A stretch of DNA of 64,000 nucleotides from Clostridiales bacterium. Lineage in GTDB: Bacteria; Bacillota; Clostridia; Oscillospirales; Acutalibacteraceae. The notes beneath the pieces were generated by a model. The model saw nothing but the letters and a program-made list of their open reading frames with translations, was not told the origin of the DNA and did no database searches. Position 1 is the stretch's first letter. Every line of letters begins with the position of its first letter. Positions 1-8,973 of this stretch are shown piece after piece. The stretch lies in the NCBI GenBank assembly GCA_012523185.1, contig JAAYIY010000040.1, positions 1-64,000 on the forward strand. The letters run 5' to 3'. Position numbers and translations under genes: made by a program.

Positions 1-99
1 CGCCGTGCAAGAGGATTCCGTACCATTGAGGGGTATGTTTCTGCTATTTTTCTTGCTGTGGGAAAACTCAAACTTTCCTGTCCCGCTCTTTTTGAGTAA
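1..99 (+). CDS. C-terminal fragment of an unidentified protein (cut by window start)
   Basis: The first frame is open from base 1 to a TAA at 97-99 and encodes 32 residues rich in Arg at the start (RRARGFR) and hydrophobic at the end. The start lies outside the window. The basic RARGFR-type tail is faintly reminiscent of the C-terminus of ISL3-type transposases, but the match is from memory and too short to rely on. It could also be chance open frame in an intergenic region. No function is assigned. Confidence 0.3.
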   Translation, partial: RRARGFRTIEGYVSAIFLAVGKLKLSCPALFE

Positions 100-141
100 C
101 TTTTCACGGAAACAAGAAAAGAACCTGCGCAAATCAGACCC

Positions 142-170
142 TTGCTAAAAAAACTGACGCGTGGTACAAT
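142..170 (+). promoter_or_regulatory. Sigma-A promoter of the solute-binding lipoprotein gene
   Basis: TTGCTA (142-147) and TACAAT (165-170) are separated by 17 bases, and the lipoprotein start codon follows 41 bases later. A GGAGG ribosome binding site lies between. Confidence 0.6.
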
Positions 171-211
171 AATTTAACAAAAATGAAAACATTTTTTGGA
201 GGCATATAAGA

Positions 212-1039
212 ATGAAGAAGCTAAAAAGATTCACGTCATTTGTTTTGTCCGCCTTTTTGATATGTTTGTCTCTCATTTCCTGCGCCGACGGCGGCAACGA
301 GGGCAAAACAACAGAGCCGAATTCAGAGGAAGAAACAAAGCAGGCCGTGTCGCCTGTAATAGCCGACGGGATAATGATTGTCGGCACGGGCATGTCCGCC
401 GCTCCGTTTACATTTGGCGACGAAAACGGCTATCCGGCAGGTTTTGACATAGCCATGATAAACCTGATAGGTTCGCGCCTCGGCGTTGACGCGGTTATCG
501 AGCCTGCCGACAAAGACGACCCGATTTCATCTTTGGGTTCTTTTATCGAAGTGGTTATTTCGGCGCTGCCGATAGACGAGTCAAACGACAAAGTCGATTT
601 TTCAAAGGCTTATTACACATCAAAGCAGGTTGCGCTTGTCGCTTCGGGCATTGATGATATCACATCGGCAAAGTCCCTCGGCGGCAAAAATGTGGGAGCT
701 CGTCCCGGTTATGCCCCGTTGCTTGCCGCGCAGGAAGTTGACGCAAAAGTGAAGGAATACGGCGACTGCAAAGCCGCCGCGAAGGATTTGATTGACGGAA
801 AGCTTGACGCGGTCATTGTCGACAAGTCCATTGCCAACGCCTTGCTGAAAGAACACGGCTCAAAGCTTAAAGCGGCCGACGGCGTAAAGCTTGAGGATGT
901 CGGATACGGAATAGCTTTGCCAAAGGGAGACAAGGCTCTTGCCGCCGCTGTAAATGACGCGATAGACAAAATAATATCAGATGAGCAGGGCGGAGCATAT
1001 AAAAACATCAATAAGCAGTTTTTAGAAATCTCCCGTTGA
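212..1039 (+). CDS. Amino-acid-type ABC transporter substrate-binding lipoprotein
   Basis: This 275-residue exported lipoprotein belongs to the bacterial solute-binding family 3 (polar amino acid binding). A basic start, a hydrophobic segment and a lipobox (LISC, Cys about residue 24) predict lipid anchoring outside the membrane. An acidic/Thr linker follows, then the two-lobed binding domain from about residue 50, with the family signatures of an aromatic-rich first strand (PFTFGDENGYPAGFD) and the DFSKAYYTSKQVALV hinge region. The GGAGG about 10 bases upstream supports this ATG. No permease or ATPase gene lies beside it, so the partner transporter must be elsewhere, or the protein acts as a sensor or scavenger. 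The 3' end overlaps the convergent flippase gene by 32 bases. The ligand cannot be predicted. Confidence 0.85.
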   Translation: MKKLKRFTSFVLSAFLICLSLISCADGGNEGKTTEPNSEEETKQAVSPVIADGIMIVGTGMSAAPFTFGDENGYPAGFDIAMINLIGSRLGVDAVIEPADKDDPISSLGSFIEVVISALPIDESNDKVDFSKAYYTSKQVALVASGIDDITSAKSLGGKNVGARPGYAPLLAAQEVDAKVKEYGDCKAAAKDLIDGKLDAVIVDKSIANALLKEHGSKLKAADGVKLEDVGYGIALPKGDKALAAAVNDAIDKIISDEQGGAYKNINKQFLEISR

Positions 1040-2561
1040 TGCCGAGGATTGATAAAAACCAGTCTATATCCTCATTTTTAATAGATGAAAACATATACAT
1101 CATCGCAAAATAGGCGGCAAGCGAAACAATAATGCAAACAACAAGTGAAAATGCCGAAAATGATGCCGAAATTCCTGTCATGTCCGCAATTGCGGATACT
1201 CCCGACACAGAGCAAAAAATGCAGGCGACAGGCATGAATATGTCATAAAGCGGATTCACGGCAACTGTGCTGACGATTGTCAGGCGGCGAACGCTCAAAA
1301 AGAAGTTCACAATTTCGCTGGCAAACAAAACAAAAACATACCCGCGCACAGAATATCGCGGCAGCAGGTAATATACAAGCGCGACGCACAGCGCAGAGTC
1401 GATTATGTTATATTTCATCGAATAAAACTGCTGGTCAAGTCCCTTTAAAATCCCGTCGACAGTCATATCGCAATACATTACGGGGATGAGAGGGGCAAGC
1501 AGCTTTATGAAAAAGGTTGATTCCGAGCTTTTATAAATAAGCTCCGACAAGCCGCCCGCGAAAGCATACATAATGCCTGACACCGCAATTGAATAAATCA
1601 GGGTTATTTTTATCACGCGTTTGATAATGTAGTTTATGCGCCCATCATAGCCCTTTGAGCGGCATTCAGCGATTTCCGGCACAAGCAGACCTGAAAGCGA
1701 AGTTAATATGGCGGAGGGATAAAGCATCAGCGGAAAAACCATTCCGTGAATGTTGCCGTAAACAGCCAAAGCCTGCTCCGGCGAGCTGCCCGACTTTCTG
1801 AAGCCCTCCGGGATGAGCAGATGCTCGATAGTCAGCAGCACAGAGCGCGCGCCCGCGCCCGAAACATCCGGTATAGATATGTGTGTGATTTTTTTAAGGC
1901 TTCCTTTTTTTGCGCTCTTTATCTTGTAATTGCCGTTGTCGATGATATATAATATATAAAGGCACACAAAGGAGAACAGCTCCGAAAAGGTCATTCCCGC
2001 CACAATGGCAATGCAGCTGTAGCCTGTGCCGAGCGGCAGCAGCTTTCCGAGCAAAATTATAATGCTCACAATTTTTACAGCTTGTTCAAGTATGCGTATT
2101 GCCGAAAATCGGGCAATTTTTCGCATGGCGGTGAAATATCCGCCGAGTGCTGACGACATTGCCACAAAAGGTATCGAAAAAGCAAGCACTCGAAGCGGGA
2201 TGGCGCAGCGGCTGTCTTTTAGCCACAGCAGGGAAATCAGCTCCGCTCCGAAAAGCACGGCAAGCGCAATTAAACAGCCTGTAAAAAAACCATATCTTAT
2301 GCAGCTTTTGATTATACGCCCCGGCTTTTCAGATTCCGAATCCGCCTCGGCGGCAAGCCGCGTTGACGCAAGCCTTATCCCGCCGCAGCCGAGAGTGACC
2401 GACAGCCCGTAAACTGTCATAATAAGCTGAAAAAGCCCGATACCGGCGGCGCCTATCCTGTTTGTCAGCCACACGTTAAACGAGACGCTGACAGTTTGCA
2501 TCAAAAACGATACACCTGTAAGCATCAAGGTGTTCATAAAAATCTTCCTGACGTTTTTCAT
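1008..2561 (-). CDS. SpoVB/MurJ-like polysaccharide flippase (MVF superfamily)
   Basis: This is a 517-residue polytopic membrane protein with 12-14 hydrophobic segments. The N-terminal sequence (residues about 10-60, containing the GxxGIGLFQLIMTVYGL type motif) is typical of the SpoVB branch of oligosaccharide flippases. Known members move lipid-linked cell wall precursors across the membrane and are needed for spore cortex formation. The ATG at 2561 is preferred over an upstream GTG at 2570 because the AAAGGG ribosome binding site directly abuts the GTG. It is transcribed divergently from the metallophosphoesterase. Clostridia carry several paralogues, so a role in sporulation rather than vegetative wall or polysaccharide export is an inference. 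Confidence 0.85.
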   Translation of the reverse strand: MKNVRKIFMNTLMLTGVSFLMQTVSVSFNVWLTNRIGAAGIGLFQLIMTVYGLSVTLGCGGIRLASTRLAAEADSESEKPGRIIKSCIRYGFFTGCLIALAVLFGAELISLLWLKDSRCAIPLRVLAFSIPFVAMSSALGGYFTAMRKIARFSAIRILEQAVKIVSIIILLGKLLPLGTGYSCIAIVAGMTFSELFSFVCLYILYIIDNGNYKIKSAKKGSLKKITHISIPDVSGAGARSVLLTIEHLLIPEGFRKSGSSPEQALAVYGNIHGMVFPLMLYPSAILTSLSGLLVPEIAECRSKGYDGRINYIIKRVIKITLIYSIAVSGIMYAFAGGLSELIYKSSESTFFIKLLAPLIPVMYCDMTVDGILKGLDQQFYSMKYNIIDSALCVALVYYLLPRYSVRGYVFVLFASEIVNFFLSVRRLTIVSTVAVNPLYDIFMPVACIFCSVSGVSAIADMTGISASFSAFSLVVCIIVSLAAYFAMMYMFSSIKNEDIDWFLSILGINGRFLKTAY

Positions 2562-2631
2562 GCCGCACACCCTTTAGACTTGATACATCATTTATATGAA
2601 AAAATTTAAAAATATACAACGGAGTGATTAA

Positions 2632-3792
2632 ATGAACGGCAGCACAAAGAAAAAATTATCGTTTCAAAAGAACGGCGAATTTAAAATAATGGCAATAGGA
2701 GACATACACGAAAAGATAAATCCGGACGAAAAAACCGAGGATTTTCTCCGGCTGATGAACGCCGCCGCAGAGGAGCAGAAGCCCGATGCCGCGGTGATAC
2801 TTGGGGACATTATCAGCGGAACAAACCGCTTGGAAAATCGTCACGCCACTCCTGATGAGCTGTTTGAGGGGCTTAAACGTATAACGGAGCCGCTCGTGTC
2901 ACGCGGCATTCCTTTTGCCGTCACCTTCGGAAACCACGACGGCGAGACGGGCGAGCCAAAGGAGGTCCTGTTTGACCTGCTTAAAAAGATACCCGGTTTT
3001 TTAAACACGAACGATTCAGGCGCGACAGGCTGCGGAAACAGCTTCTCTCTCATTTACGACAGCGAAGGAGAAAAGCCTGTTTTTAACTTGTGGTTTATTG
3101 ATTCGGGGAACAGGGCGCAGGACGGCAGCGGAGGTTATGCTTGGGTTGATGATTCGCAGATTGCCTGGTATGAAAAAAACAGCAATGCGCTGAAAAATCA
3201 AAACGACGGCAATCCGATACCGTCGCTTGTTTTTCAGCACATACCTGTCTGCGAGGAATACTTGCTGTTAAAAGAAACAACAATTTTTAACCCCTATAAG
3301 GCGAAGGGGCACGGGCGTTTTTCCGGCAAATATTTTGTCAAGCGCGACAACTGCCACGGTTACCTCGGGGAGGGTCCGTGTTCTCCTGACAAGAACAACG
3401 GACAATTCAAAAGCTGGGTAAAGCAAGGTGACGTTATCGGTGCCTTTTTCGGTCACGACCATCTAAGCGACTTTGTAGGTTTAGTTCACGGAATAGTTTT
3501 GGGACAAACGAAGTGCAGCGGCTTTCACATATATGGCGACGGCTTGATGCAGGGCGTCAGAATGCTGACGTTGAGGGAAAGCGACCCTTGGAGCTTTGAG
3601 ACAGAAATGGTCAGGTACCGTGACTTTTTCGGAACAAAATGCAATTCCATAAAAGGCTATATGCTTTATCCGGACCGCTGGCACACCAATTTTGAAACGT
3701 CGCTCAAAATAGCCGGCGCAGGCGCTGCTGCTGCGGCAGTCGCGGTGTGTGCGCGCCAAATCATCAAACACATGAAAAAGCGGATCGGTTAA
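2632..3792 (+). CDS. Calcineurin-like metallophosphoesterase with C-terminal membrane anchor
   Basis: This 386-residue protein has the full set of metallophosphatase motifs: GDIHE near residue 22, GDIISG near 59, GNHDGE near 100, a QHIP block near 202 and GHDH near 264. Together these form the dinuclear metal site. The length and the late GHDH fit the family of extracellular or periplasmic phosphodiesterases related to purple acid phosphatase-like enzymes. No signal peptide is present at the N-terminus. Instead residues about 360-378 are an Ala/Val-rich hydrophobic stretch followed by a basic tail (KHMKKR), which looks like a C-terminal anchor. The start is supported by a GGAG 8 bases upstream. 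The substrate is unknown. Confidence 0.85.
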   Translation: MNGSTKKKLSFQKNGEFKIMAIGDIHEKINPDEKTEDFLRLMNAAAEEQKPDAAVILGDIISGTNRLENRHATPDELFEGLKRITEPLVSRGIPFAVTFGNHDGETGEPKEVLFDLLKKIPGFLNTNDSGATGCGNSFSLIYDSEGEKPVFNLWFIDSGNRAQDGSGGYAWVDDSQIAWYEKNSNALKNQNDGNPIPSLVFQHIPVCEEYLLLKETTIFNPYKAKGHGRFSGKYFVKRDNCHGYLGEGPCSPDKNNGQFKSWVKQGDVIGAFFGHDHLSDFVGLVHGIVLGQTKCSGFHIYGDGLMQGVRMLTLRESDPWSFETEMVRYRDFFGTKCNSIKGYMLYPDRWHTNFETSLKIAGAGAAAAAVAVCARQIIKHMKKRIG

Positions 3793-3841
3793 GAAACCAA
3801 CCCGCCCAAAATCAACTCAACTTTTATGTCTTGCCGCGTGT

Positions 3842-5632
3842 TCATCCTTCCAGCGCATCATATATTTTGTCGGACGCGTCCGCGCCGTCCGCCACGCACA
3901 AATCAAAATCGCGAATCCTGTTGACGTCATTCCCCACCCAAACGGTGAGGATGGCGTCTATTGTTATTATCTGGCGCAGCGCGTCAAGCTCGTCGGAATC
4001 CAATTCATTTGCCGTGACAATCATGATATTCCCCGCATCGAGCATGATGTTGGCAAGCTCTCCAAGCCGCCTGATGTGTTCGTGGCGCTCCTTTGCCGAA
4101 TACATGGAGTTGGCGCTCTTAATGTCAGAACCGACTCCGTAAAGGAGGTTGCCGATTCCGAGATAATAAGCGATTTTACCCTCGTCAAGAAGTCTTTTTT
4201 CAAGCGTGCGCGCGATGCTTTTTTTATCTGTTTGTGTTTTGCCGGTGATGATTATAAGCTGTGACCTTTGACCGTAATATTGCCCGCGCTCGTGAGCTGT
4301 GATGCTGCTTTTTATCCACTTGATATTTCGGAGCATAAGCTTTTCATCGGCGGACTCGTCGCCGACAGCCCCGGTAATTATGCCGCCGCCGGAAATCTCA
4401 TAGCCGTCGACAATAACAAATCTGCCTGTCTCCGGGTTTTCGGCGGCAGTGTCAAAAGCGATGGGGCGGTCAAGCCTCACAACGCAGTCGGCGACCTCAT
4501 GGCGTTTAATGTGTTTTCTTTCGAGCTTTTCAAGAGTCGAGGCGTCAAACACGCTTGAAACGCTGTCAAGCCTGCATCCTGTCTGTGCTGTACCGAGTTT
4601 GATTTTGTATGGCTTTTCAGGAGAAAACGGCTCGCTCCCAAGCCAAAAAACAGACGCCTTAATTTTGCTCCCGTACATCGGCGGTTTCTGTCCGATTATT
4701 GAAATAAGCTCGCCGCGTTTCGCGTAAATCTGCTCGGTCATGCAAAAGCCCGCAGCATAGCCCCGTGAAACGGAGCTTTTAGGCGGCTCGTTAAAAACTT
4801 CAATAGACTTTACCGACGTTTTTTTGCCCGAGGGGAGGAGCATTATCTCGTCGCCCGCGCAAAGCGAACCGGAAGAAACCGACCCGGCTATGATGCGTCT
4901 GTTGTCGTTTTCGTTTGTGAATTTGTATACATCCTGCACCCACATTCTGAAAGGCAAGTCGTCGGGCGGCGACGACTCGGCGAACGAATCAAGCGCCTTA
5001 AGCACCGTCACGCCGTCATACCACGGGAATTCATCTCCGCGGGCGGCGATATTGTAGCCCATGTAAGCCGACGTCGGAATAAAGCAAGAGGGAGTGATGC
5101 CGACTTGACTTAAAAAGACTGAATAATCGGACATTATTTTGCCGAAAACATCTTGGCGCTCCGAGCGCGGAACAAGGTCAAGCTTGTTTACAAGGACTGC
5201 TATTTGCTTTATTCCGAGCATTGACAGCATATAGCCGTGGCGTCGTGAGTTTTCGCATATGCCCTCATTCGCGTCGATAACAAGCAAAGCCGCGTCCGCC
5301 CGTGACGCCCCCGTTATCATATTCTTTAAAAATTCTATGTGTCCGGGCGCGTCAATGATGATGTATTTCCTAAGCTCTGTTTTAAAAAAACAGCGTGCCG
5401 TGTCGATTGTGATGCCTTGTGAGCGCTCGTCCTTCAGCGCGTCCAAAAGAAACGCATATTCAAAAGGCTTTGATGTGCGCCGGCAAAGCTCACGCACTGT
5501 CTCAAGCTTGCCGTCGGGCAGCGAACCAGTGTCGGCGAGCAGGCGCCCTATGACAGTGCTTTTGCCGTGGTCAACATGCCCGACAATCACGATGTTCATT
5601 TCTTTTCGCTCGTGAAAATCACATATATCCAT
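3842..5632 (-). CDS. cysN: Sulfate adenylyltransferase GTPase subunit (CysN) with degenerate kinase-like C-terminal domain
   Basis: CysN is the GTPase subunit that, with CysD, drives ATP + sulfate to adenosine 5'-phosphosulfate (APS). The 596-residue protein has the EF-Tu-like GTPase domain with G1 GHVDHGKST at residues 18-26, DAPGH (G3) and NKLD (G4), then the beta-barrel domains. After residue 455 a further domain of about 140 residues resembles APS kinase in outline, but its P-loop reads GKTQTDKKS (464-472) instead of GxxGxGKS/T, so kinase activity is unlikely. A canonical APS kinase is encoded upstream in the cysC-cysQ fusion. The start overlaps the end of cysD by 14 bases. GGAGG lies 12 bases before the ATG, and an in-frame ATG at residue 12 is an alternative start. 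Confidence 0.92.
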   Translation of the reverse strand: MDICDFHERKEMNIVIVGHVDHGKSTVIGRLLADTGSLPDGKLETVRELCRRTSKPFEYAFLLDALKDERSQGITIDTARCFFKTELRKYIIIDAPGHIEFLKNMITGASRADAALLVIDANEGICENSRRHGYMLSMLGIKQIAVLVNKLDLVPRSERQDVFGKIMSDYSVFLSQVGITPSCFIPTSAYMGYNIAARGDEFPWYDGVTVLKALDSFAESSPPDDLPFRMWVQDVYKFTNENDNRRIIAGSVSSGSLCAGDEIMLLPSGKKTSVKSIEVFNEPPKSSVSRGYAAGFCMTEQIYAKRGELISIIGQKPPMYGSKIKASVFWLGSEPFSPEKPYKIKLGTAQTGCRLDSVSSVFDASTLEKLERKHIKRHEVADCVVRLDRPIAFDTAAENPETGRFVIVDGYEISGGGIITGAVGDESADEKLMLRNIKWIKSSITAHERGQYYGQRSQLIIITGKTQTDKKSIARTLEKRLLDEGKIAYYLGIGNLLYGVGSDIKSANSMYSAKERHEHIRRLGELANIMLDAGNIMIVTANELDSDELDALRQIITIDAILTVWVGNDVNRIRDFDLCVADGADASDKIYDALEG

Positions 5633-6500
5633 CTTTTCTCAACTCCTCCAAACCGCCGCCGTCCTCTTTGTCCTGCGCTCTGCCGGAGCGTTCGGCAATA
5701 TTGGCGAACTTGCCTGTTTTAAGCTCCTCTATGATGTCGTCGATATTTTTCGCGTCCGAATCGACAGGCGTTGTGCATGGCAGACAGCCGAGCGATCGGT
5801 AACGTTTGCCGTCGCCGCGGTCGAAATAAAGGGAGACGACAGGCACGTTTTCGCGGCGGATGTATTCCCATACGTCAAGCTCCGTCCAGTCGAGCAGCGG
5901 ATGAATCCTGATGTGTGTGCCGGGCTTAAAATCTGTTTTGTATTGCCCCCAAAATTCGGGCGGCTGGTCGCCGATGTCCCAGTCGTTGTTGTCGTCGCGC
6001 GGGGAGAAATAACGCTCTTTTGAGCGGCTGCCCTCCTCGTCGGCGCGTATGCCGACAATGACACCTGTGTATGGCTCGGTGTTTTTATCACGCTCATAAC
6101 ACGCTGTTTCGTGATTCATGCGATAGCGCGGCCATTCGCCGGAAAGAGTTTTTTGGAGCGCGGTCGTCTTTAAGTTACGGCAGCATTCGATCCTGCTTAC
6201 ATTGCCGTCGGGAAATGTGAGGCGGCTTTCCAGTGCGCGTGTGTTTTCGCCGTAAACCATGTCAAGATGCCATTCCAGCGCCAGCCTGTCACGGTATTCA
6301 ATCATCTCGGGAATCTTAAAATGCGTGTCGATGTGGACAAGCGGAAAAGGCACATGACCAAAAAAAGCTTTTCGGGCAAGGCTTAAAAGCACCGTGGAAT
6401 CTTTTCCGATAGACCAAAGCATACACAAGCTGCCAAAGCGGTTAAAAGCTTCGCGCAGGATATGTATGCTGTTATTTTCGAGATTATCAAGATGAGTCAT
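5619..6500 (-). CDS. cysD: Sulfate adenylyltransferase small subunit (CysD)
   Basis: CysD is the catalytic adenylyltransferase subunit, an ATP-pyrophosphatase/PAPS-reductase-like fold, that pairs with CysN to make APS. The 293-residue product begins with the family's [18 protein letters not shown] and carries the [10 protein letters not shown] loop (residues 29-38), the LPCTTP motif and a C-terminal [10 protein letters not shown] segment. An upstream in-frame ATG at 6536 exists, but AAGGGTG lies 8 bases before the ATG at 6500 and the E. coli protein length agrees with the later start. It follows the cysC-cysQ gene by 13 bases and overlaps cysN. Confidence 0.95.
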   Translation of the reverse strand: MTHLDNLENNSIHILREAFNRFGSLCMLWSIGKDSTVLLSLARKAFFGHVPFPLVHIDTHFKIPEMIEYRDRLALEWHLDMVYGENTRALESRLTFPDGNVSRIECCRNLKTTALQKTLSGEWPRYRMNHETACYERDKNTEPYTGVIVGIRADEEGSRSKERYFSPRDDNNDWDIGDQPPEFWGQYKTDFKPGTHIRIHPLLDWTELDVWEYIRRENVPVVSLYFDRGDGKRYRSLGCLPCTTPVDSDAKNIDDIIEELKTGKFANIAERSGRAQDKEDGGGLEELRKDGYM

Positions 6501-6513
6501 TGGCGTGTCACCC

Positions 6514-7914
6514 TTATTCGTCAAATCTGTTTTCAATGCTGTTTAATATGAAAAAGCCTTTGTCGTTGAGGCTGTTTTTTCTGTTATATACCATCGGAGA
6601 ACCGTCGCCCTGAAAAAAGACGCCGCCCGCCTCCTCAACAATGCACTGCATCGCGGCTGTGTCCCACTCCATGGTGAAACCCGTGCGGTAATAAATATCG
6701 GCTGCACCCTCGGCTATTAAACATCCCTTTAAAGATGAACCCGCGCTTATCTCGGCGCCGATTTTATGCTTGTTTTTTTGAAGAAGCTCCTCAAGCTTTT
6801 TGTCGGAGTGCGAGCGGCTCATCATAACTGTCAGGTCAGATTTTTTGTCCGAAACGCGTATCTTGCCGCCGTCGCCGAAAAAGTCGCCGCCGGTTTCGTC
6901 GGAAAGGTCGGAAAGTGTGCGGGCATGTGCGCCGAGCCCTTTTGCGGCGTAATACAGCTTGTTGAGAGCAGGGGCAAAAACAACACCCATGACACTTTTT
7001 CCAAGATATGAAAAAGCGATGTTCACGGTGAATTCGCCGTTTCGCTTTATAAATTCTTTTGTGCCGTCAAGTGGATCGACAATAAAGCAGCCGTCACTTT
7101 TCAGCCGCTCGCCGCTGTCCTTTGACTCCTCTGAAAGAATGGCGTGTTCGCCGTACTCACTTTCAAGCGCGGCGCAGATTAGATTGTTTGAGGCTGTGTC
7201 CGCCTCCGTGAGGGGAGATTCGTCTCCCTTTTGGCAAACAGAAAAATCGCCGCCGTAGATTTCCATTATCTTTTCTCCCGCTTTGGCGGAGATGTCGGCG
7301 GCAAATGCTGTCATTTCATGCAGCGAGCAAAGCATATTAAAATAATCGGCGATTGACTTTGCCGCCTGCTCCGCTGTGCAATCGACAGTTTTTATTGTTA
7401 TGTCAGGTGAAATCGGCGGCTCGTAAGCAGATGTAATCCCCGTAAAACTCTCCACTTCCCCGGAAAGGGCTTTTTTATAAAGACCCTTGACATCGCGCCT
7501 GATACATTCGGAAATCGGCGTGTCAACAAAGACCTCGACGAACGCGCAGCCCGCATTTTCGCATATCTTTCTTGCGGAGCGCCTGTCCGCCTCAAACGGG
7601 GAAATAAGGCTTACGAGCGCGACGGCGCCGCCTTTTGCGAAAAGAGCCGCTACATGTGCGGCACGCCTTATGTTTTCTTTTCTGTCGTCGTCGGAAAAGC
7701 CGAGATCGGAGCTTAGACCCAAACGCAGATTGTCGCCGTCAATAATAAGGCAATGCTGCCCGTCCTTTAAAAAAAACCTTTCAGAAAGACCGGCGACAGT
7801 TGTTTTGCCGGATCCCGAAAGACCGGTGAACCAAAAAACGACGCCGGAACAGGCAGGCGGGGAAAATCCGCGCCTGCCTGACAAATGTGTTTCGCGGCGG
7901 AAAGTGTCGGACAT
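6514..7914 (-). CDS. APS kinase (CysC) fused to PAP phosphatase (CysQ)
   Basis: Two complete enzymes occur in one 466-residue chain. Residues about 20-195 are APS kinase (APS + ATP to PAPS), with Walker [10 protein letters not shown] at 31-39, the DGDNLR motif near 59 and the [10 protein letters not shown] segment. Residues about 200-466 are a CysQ-type 3'(2'),5'-bisphosphate nucleotidase of the inositol monophosphatase family, with EESKD near 242, DPLDGT at 280-285 and the late MEWDTAA motif, all metal ligands. The second half would hydrolyse PAP, the inhibitory by-product of PAPS use. The gene starts 24 bases after fba and precedes cysD and cysN. No PAPS reductase or sulfite reductase is nearby, so the products may serve sulfotransferases. 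The domain calls are firm; the sulfation role is inference. Confidence 0.93.
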   Translation of the reverse strand: MSDTFRRETHLSGRRGFSPPACSGVVFWFTGLSGSGKTTVAGLSERFFLKDGQHCLIIDGDNLRLGLSSDLGFSDDDRKENIRRAAHVAALFAKGGAVALVSLISPFEADRRSARKICENAGCAFVEVFVDTPISECIRRDVKGLYKKALSGEVESFTGITSAYEPPISPDITIKTVDCTAEQAAKSIADYFNMLCSLHEMTAFAADISAKAGEKIMEIYGGDFSVCQKGDESPLTEADTASNNLICAALESEYGEHAILSEESKDSGERLKSDGCFIVDPLDGTKEFIKRNGEFTVNIAFSYLGKSVMGVVFAPALNKLYYAAKGLGAHARTLSDLSDETGGDFFGDGGKIRVSDKKSDLTVMMSRSHSDKKLEELLQKNKHKIGAEISAGSSLKGCLIAEGAADIYYRTGFTMEWDTAAMQCIVEEAGGVFFQGDGSPMVYNRKNSLNDKGFFILNSIENRFDE

Positions 7915-7938
7915 TTAACAAACCACCAAAAAAATTAT

Positions 7939-8874
7939 TTATGCTTTACCGGCACAGCCGAGAACGTTTTGTATCTTGTGCGCGACCATATCCTCGATAG
8001 CCGAACGAGCGGGGGCAAGGTATTGTCTCGGGTCAAAGTCGCCGGGGTTTTCAAAAAGATGTTTGCGGACAGCCGCCGTCATGGCAAGGCGGAGATCAGA
8101 GTCTATGTTTATCTTGCAGACCGCCATGGCCGCCGCCTTTTTAAGCTCTGATTCGGGAATGCCGATCGCGTCTGGCATACGGCCGCCGTATTTGTTGACG
8201 AGCGCGACAAATTCTTGCGGGACGGAGCTTGCGCCGTGGAGGACAATCGGGAAGCCCGGAAGCCTTTTTGCAATGTCCTCAAGAATATCAAGCCTGAGGC
8301 TCGGATCTTGACCGGGCTTAAATTTATAGGCGCCGTGGCTTGTGCCTATCGCAATCGCCAAAGAATCAACGCCGGTGCGTGAAACAAAGTCCTCAACCTC
8401 GTCGGGATTTGTAAAAAGAGCGTCCTCGGCGCTCACTTGCACATCGTCCTCGATGCCCGCAAGCTTGCCAAGCTCGCCTTCGACCGTCACGCCGTGCTCG
8501 TGGGCGTATTCGACGACTTTTTTAGTGATTTCAACGTTTTGTTCATACGGGTGCGCGGAGCCGTCAATCATGACAGAAGTAAAACCGCCGTCGATGCAGC
8601 TTTTGCAAGTCTCAAAGTCGGGGCCGTGGTCAAGGTGCAGGGCAATCGGCAAGCCTGTCTCATAAACAGCCGCCTCGACAAGCTTTGTTAGAAATGTGTG
8701 ATTGGCGTATGCCCTCGCCCCTTTTGAAACTTGTAAAATAAGAGGTGAATTTAACTTTTGGGCGGCGCCGACTATACCCTGAATAATCTCCATGTTGTTG
8801 ACATTGAAAGCGCCGACGGCATAGCCGCCCTTGTAGGCGTTCTCAAACATTTTTGTTGTTGTAACTAACGGCAT
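7939..8874 (-). CDS. fba: Class II fructose-1,6-bisphosphate aldolase
   Basis: This is a zinc-dependent aldolase of glycolysis/gluconeogenesis that interconverts fructose 1,6-bisphosphate with dihydroxyacetone phosphate and glyceraldehyde 3-phosphate. The 311-residue length, the early GAFNVNNME segment, the zinc/substrate motif HLDHG (residues about 79-83), the GSAHP region, VEGELG, GTSHG and LHGASS are all family hallmarks. It has its own consensus promoter and a GGAG ribosome binding site. The sulfate genes follow only 24 bases downstream, which implies co-transcription of fba with cysC-cysQ, cysD and cysN, an unusual pairing. Confidence 0.97.
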   Translation of the reverse strand: MPLVTTTKMFENAYKGGYAVGAFNVNNMEIIQGIVGAAQKLNSPLILQVSKGARAYANHTFLTKLVEAAVYETGLPIALHLDHGPDFETCKSCIDGGFTSVMIDGSAHPYEQNVEITKKVVEYAHEHGVTVEGELGKLAGIEDDVQVSAEDALFTNPDEVEDFVSRTGVDSLAIAIGTSHGAYKFKPGQDPSLRLDILEDIAKRLPGFPIVLHGASSVPQEFVALVNKYGGRMPDAIGIPESELKKAAAMAVCKINIDSDLRLAMTAAVRKHLFENPGDFDPRQYLAPARSAIEDMVAHKIQNVLGCAGKA

Positions 8875-8917
8875 TTCTTTCCACTCCCATATAAAATCTG
8901 ATGTTCTGATATAAAGA

Positions 8918-8945
8918 ATTATAGCACAAATTGTCGATGTGTCAA
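8918..8945 (-). promoter_or_regulatory. Sigma-A promoter of fba and the sulfate activation genes
   Basis: On the minus strand TTGACA (8940-8945) and TATAAT (8918-8923) are both perfect consensus hexamers, 16 bases apart, 43 bases before the fba ATG. This suggests strong transcription into fba and, by short spacing, into the cys genes. Confidence 0.8.
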
Positions 8946-8973
8946 ACCTTGCGCCGCTTAAAAAGTTGACGGC

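Noticed and set aside
1-211. Possible insertion-sequence remnant at the left edge
   Set aside because: Only a 32-residue tail is visible, no terminal inverted repeat can be seen, and similarity to a transposase tail is too weak to call a mobile element.
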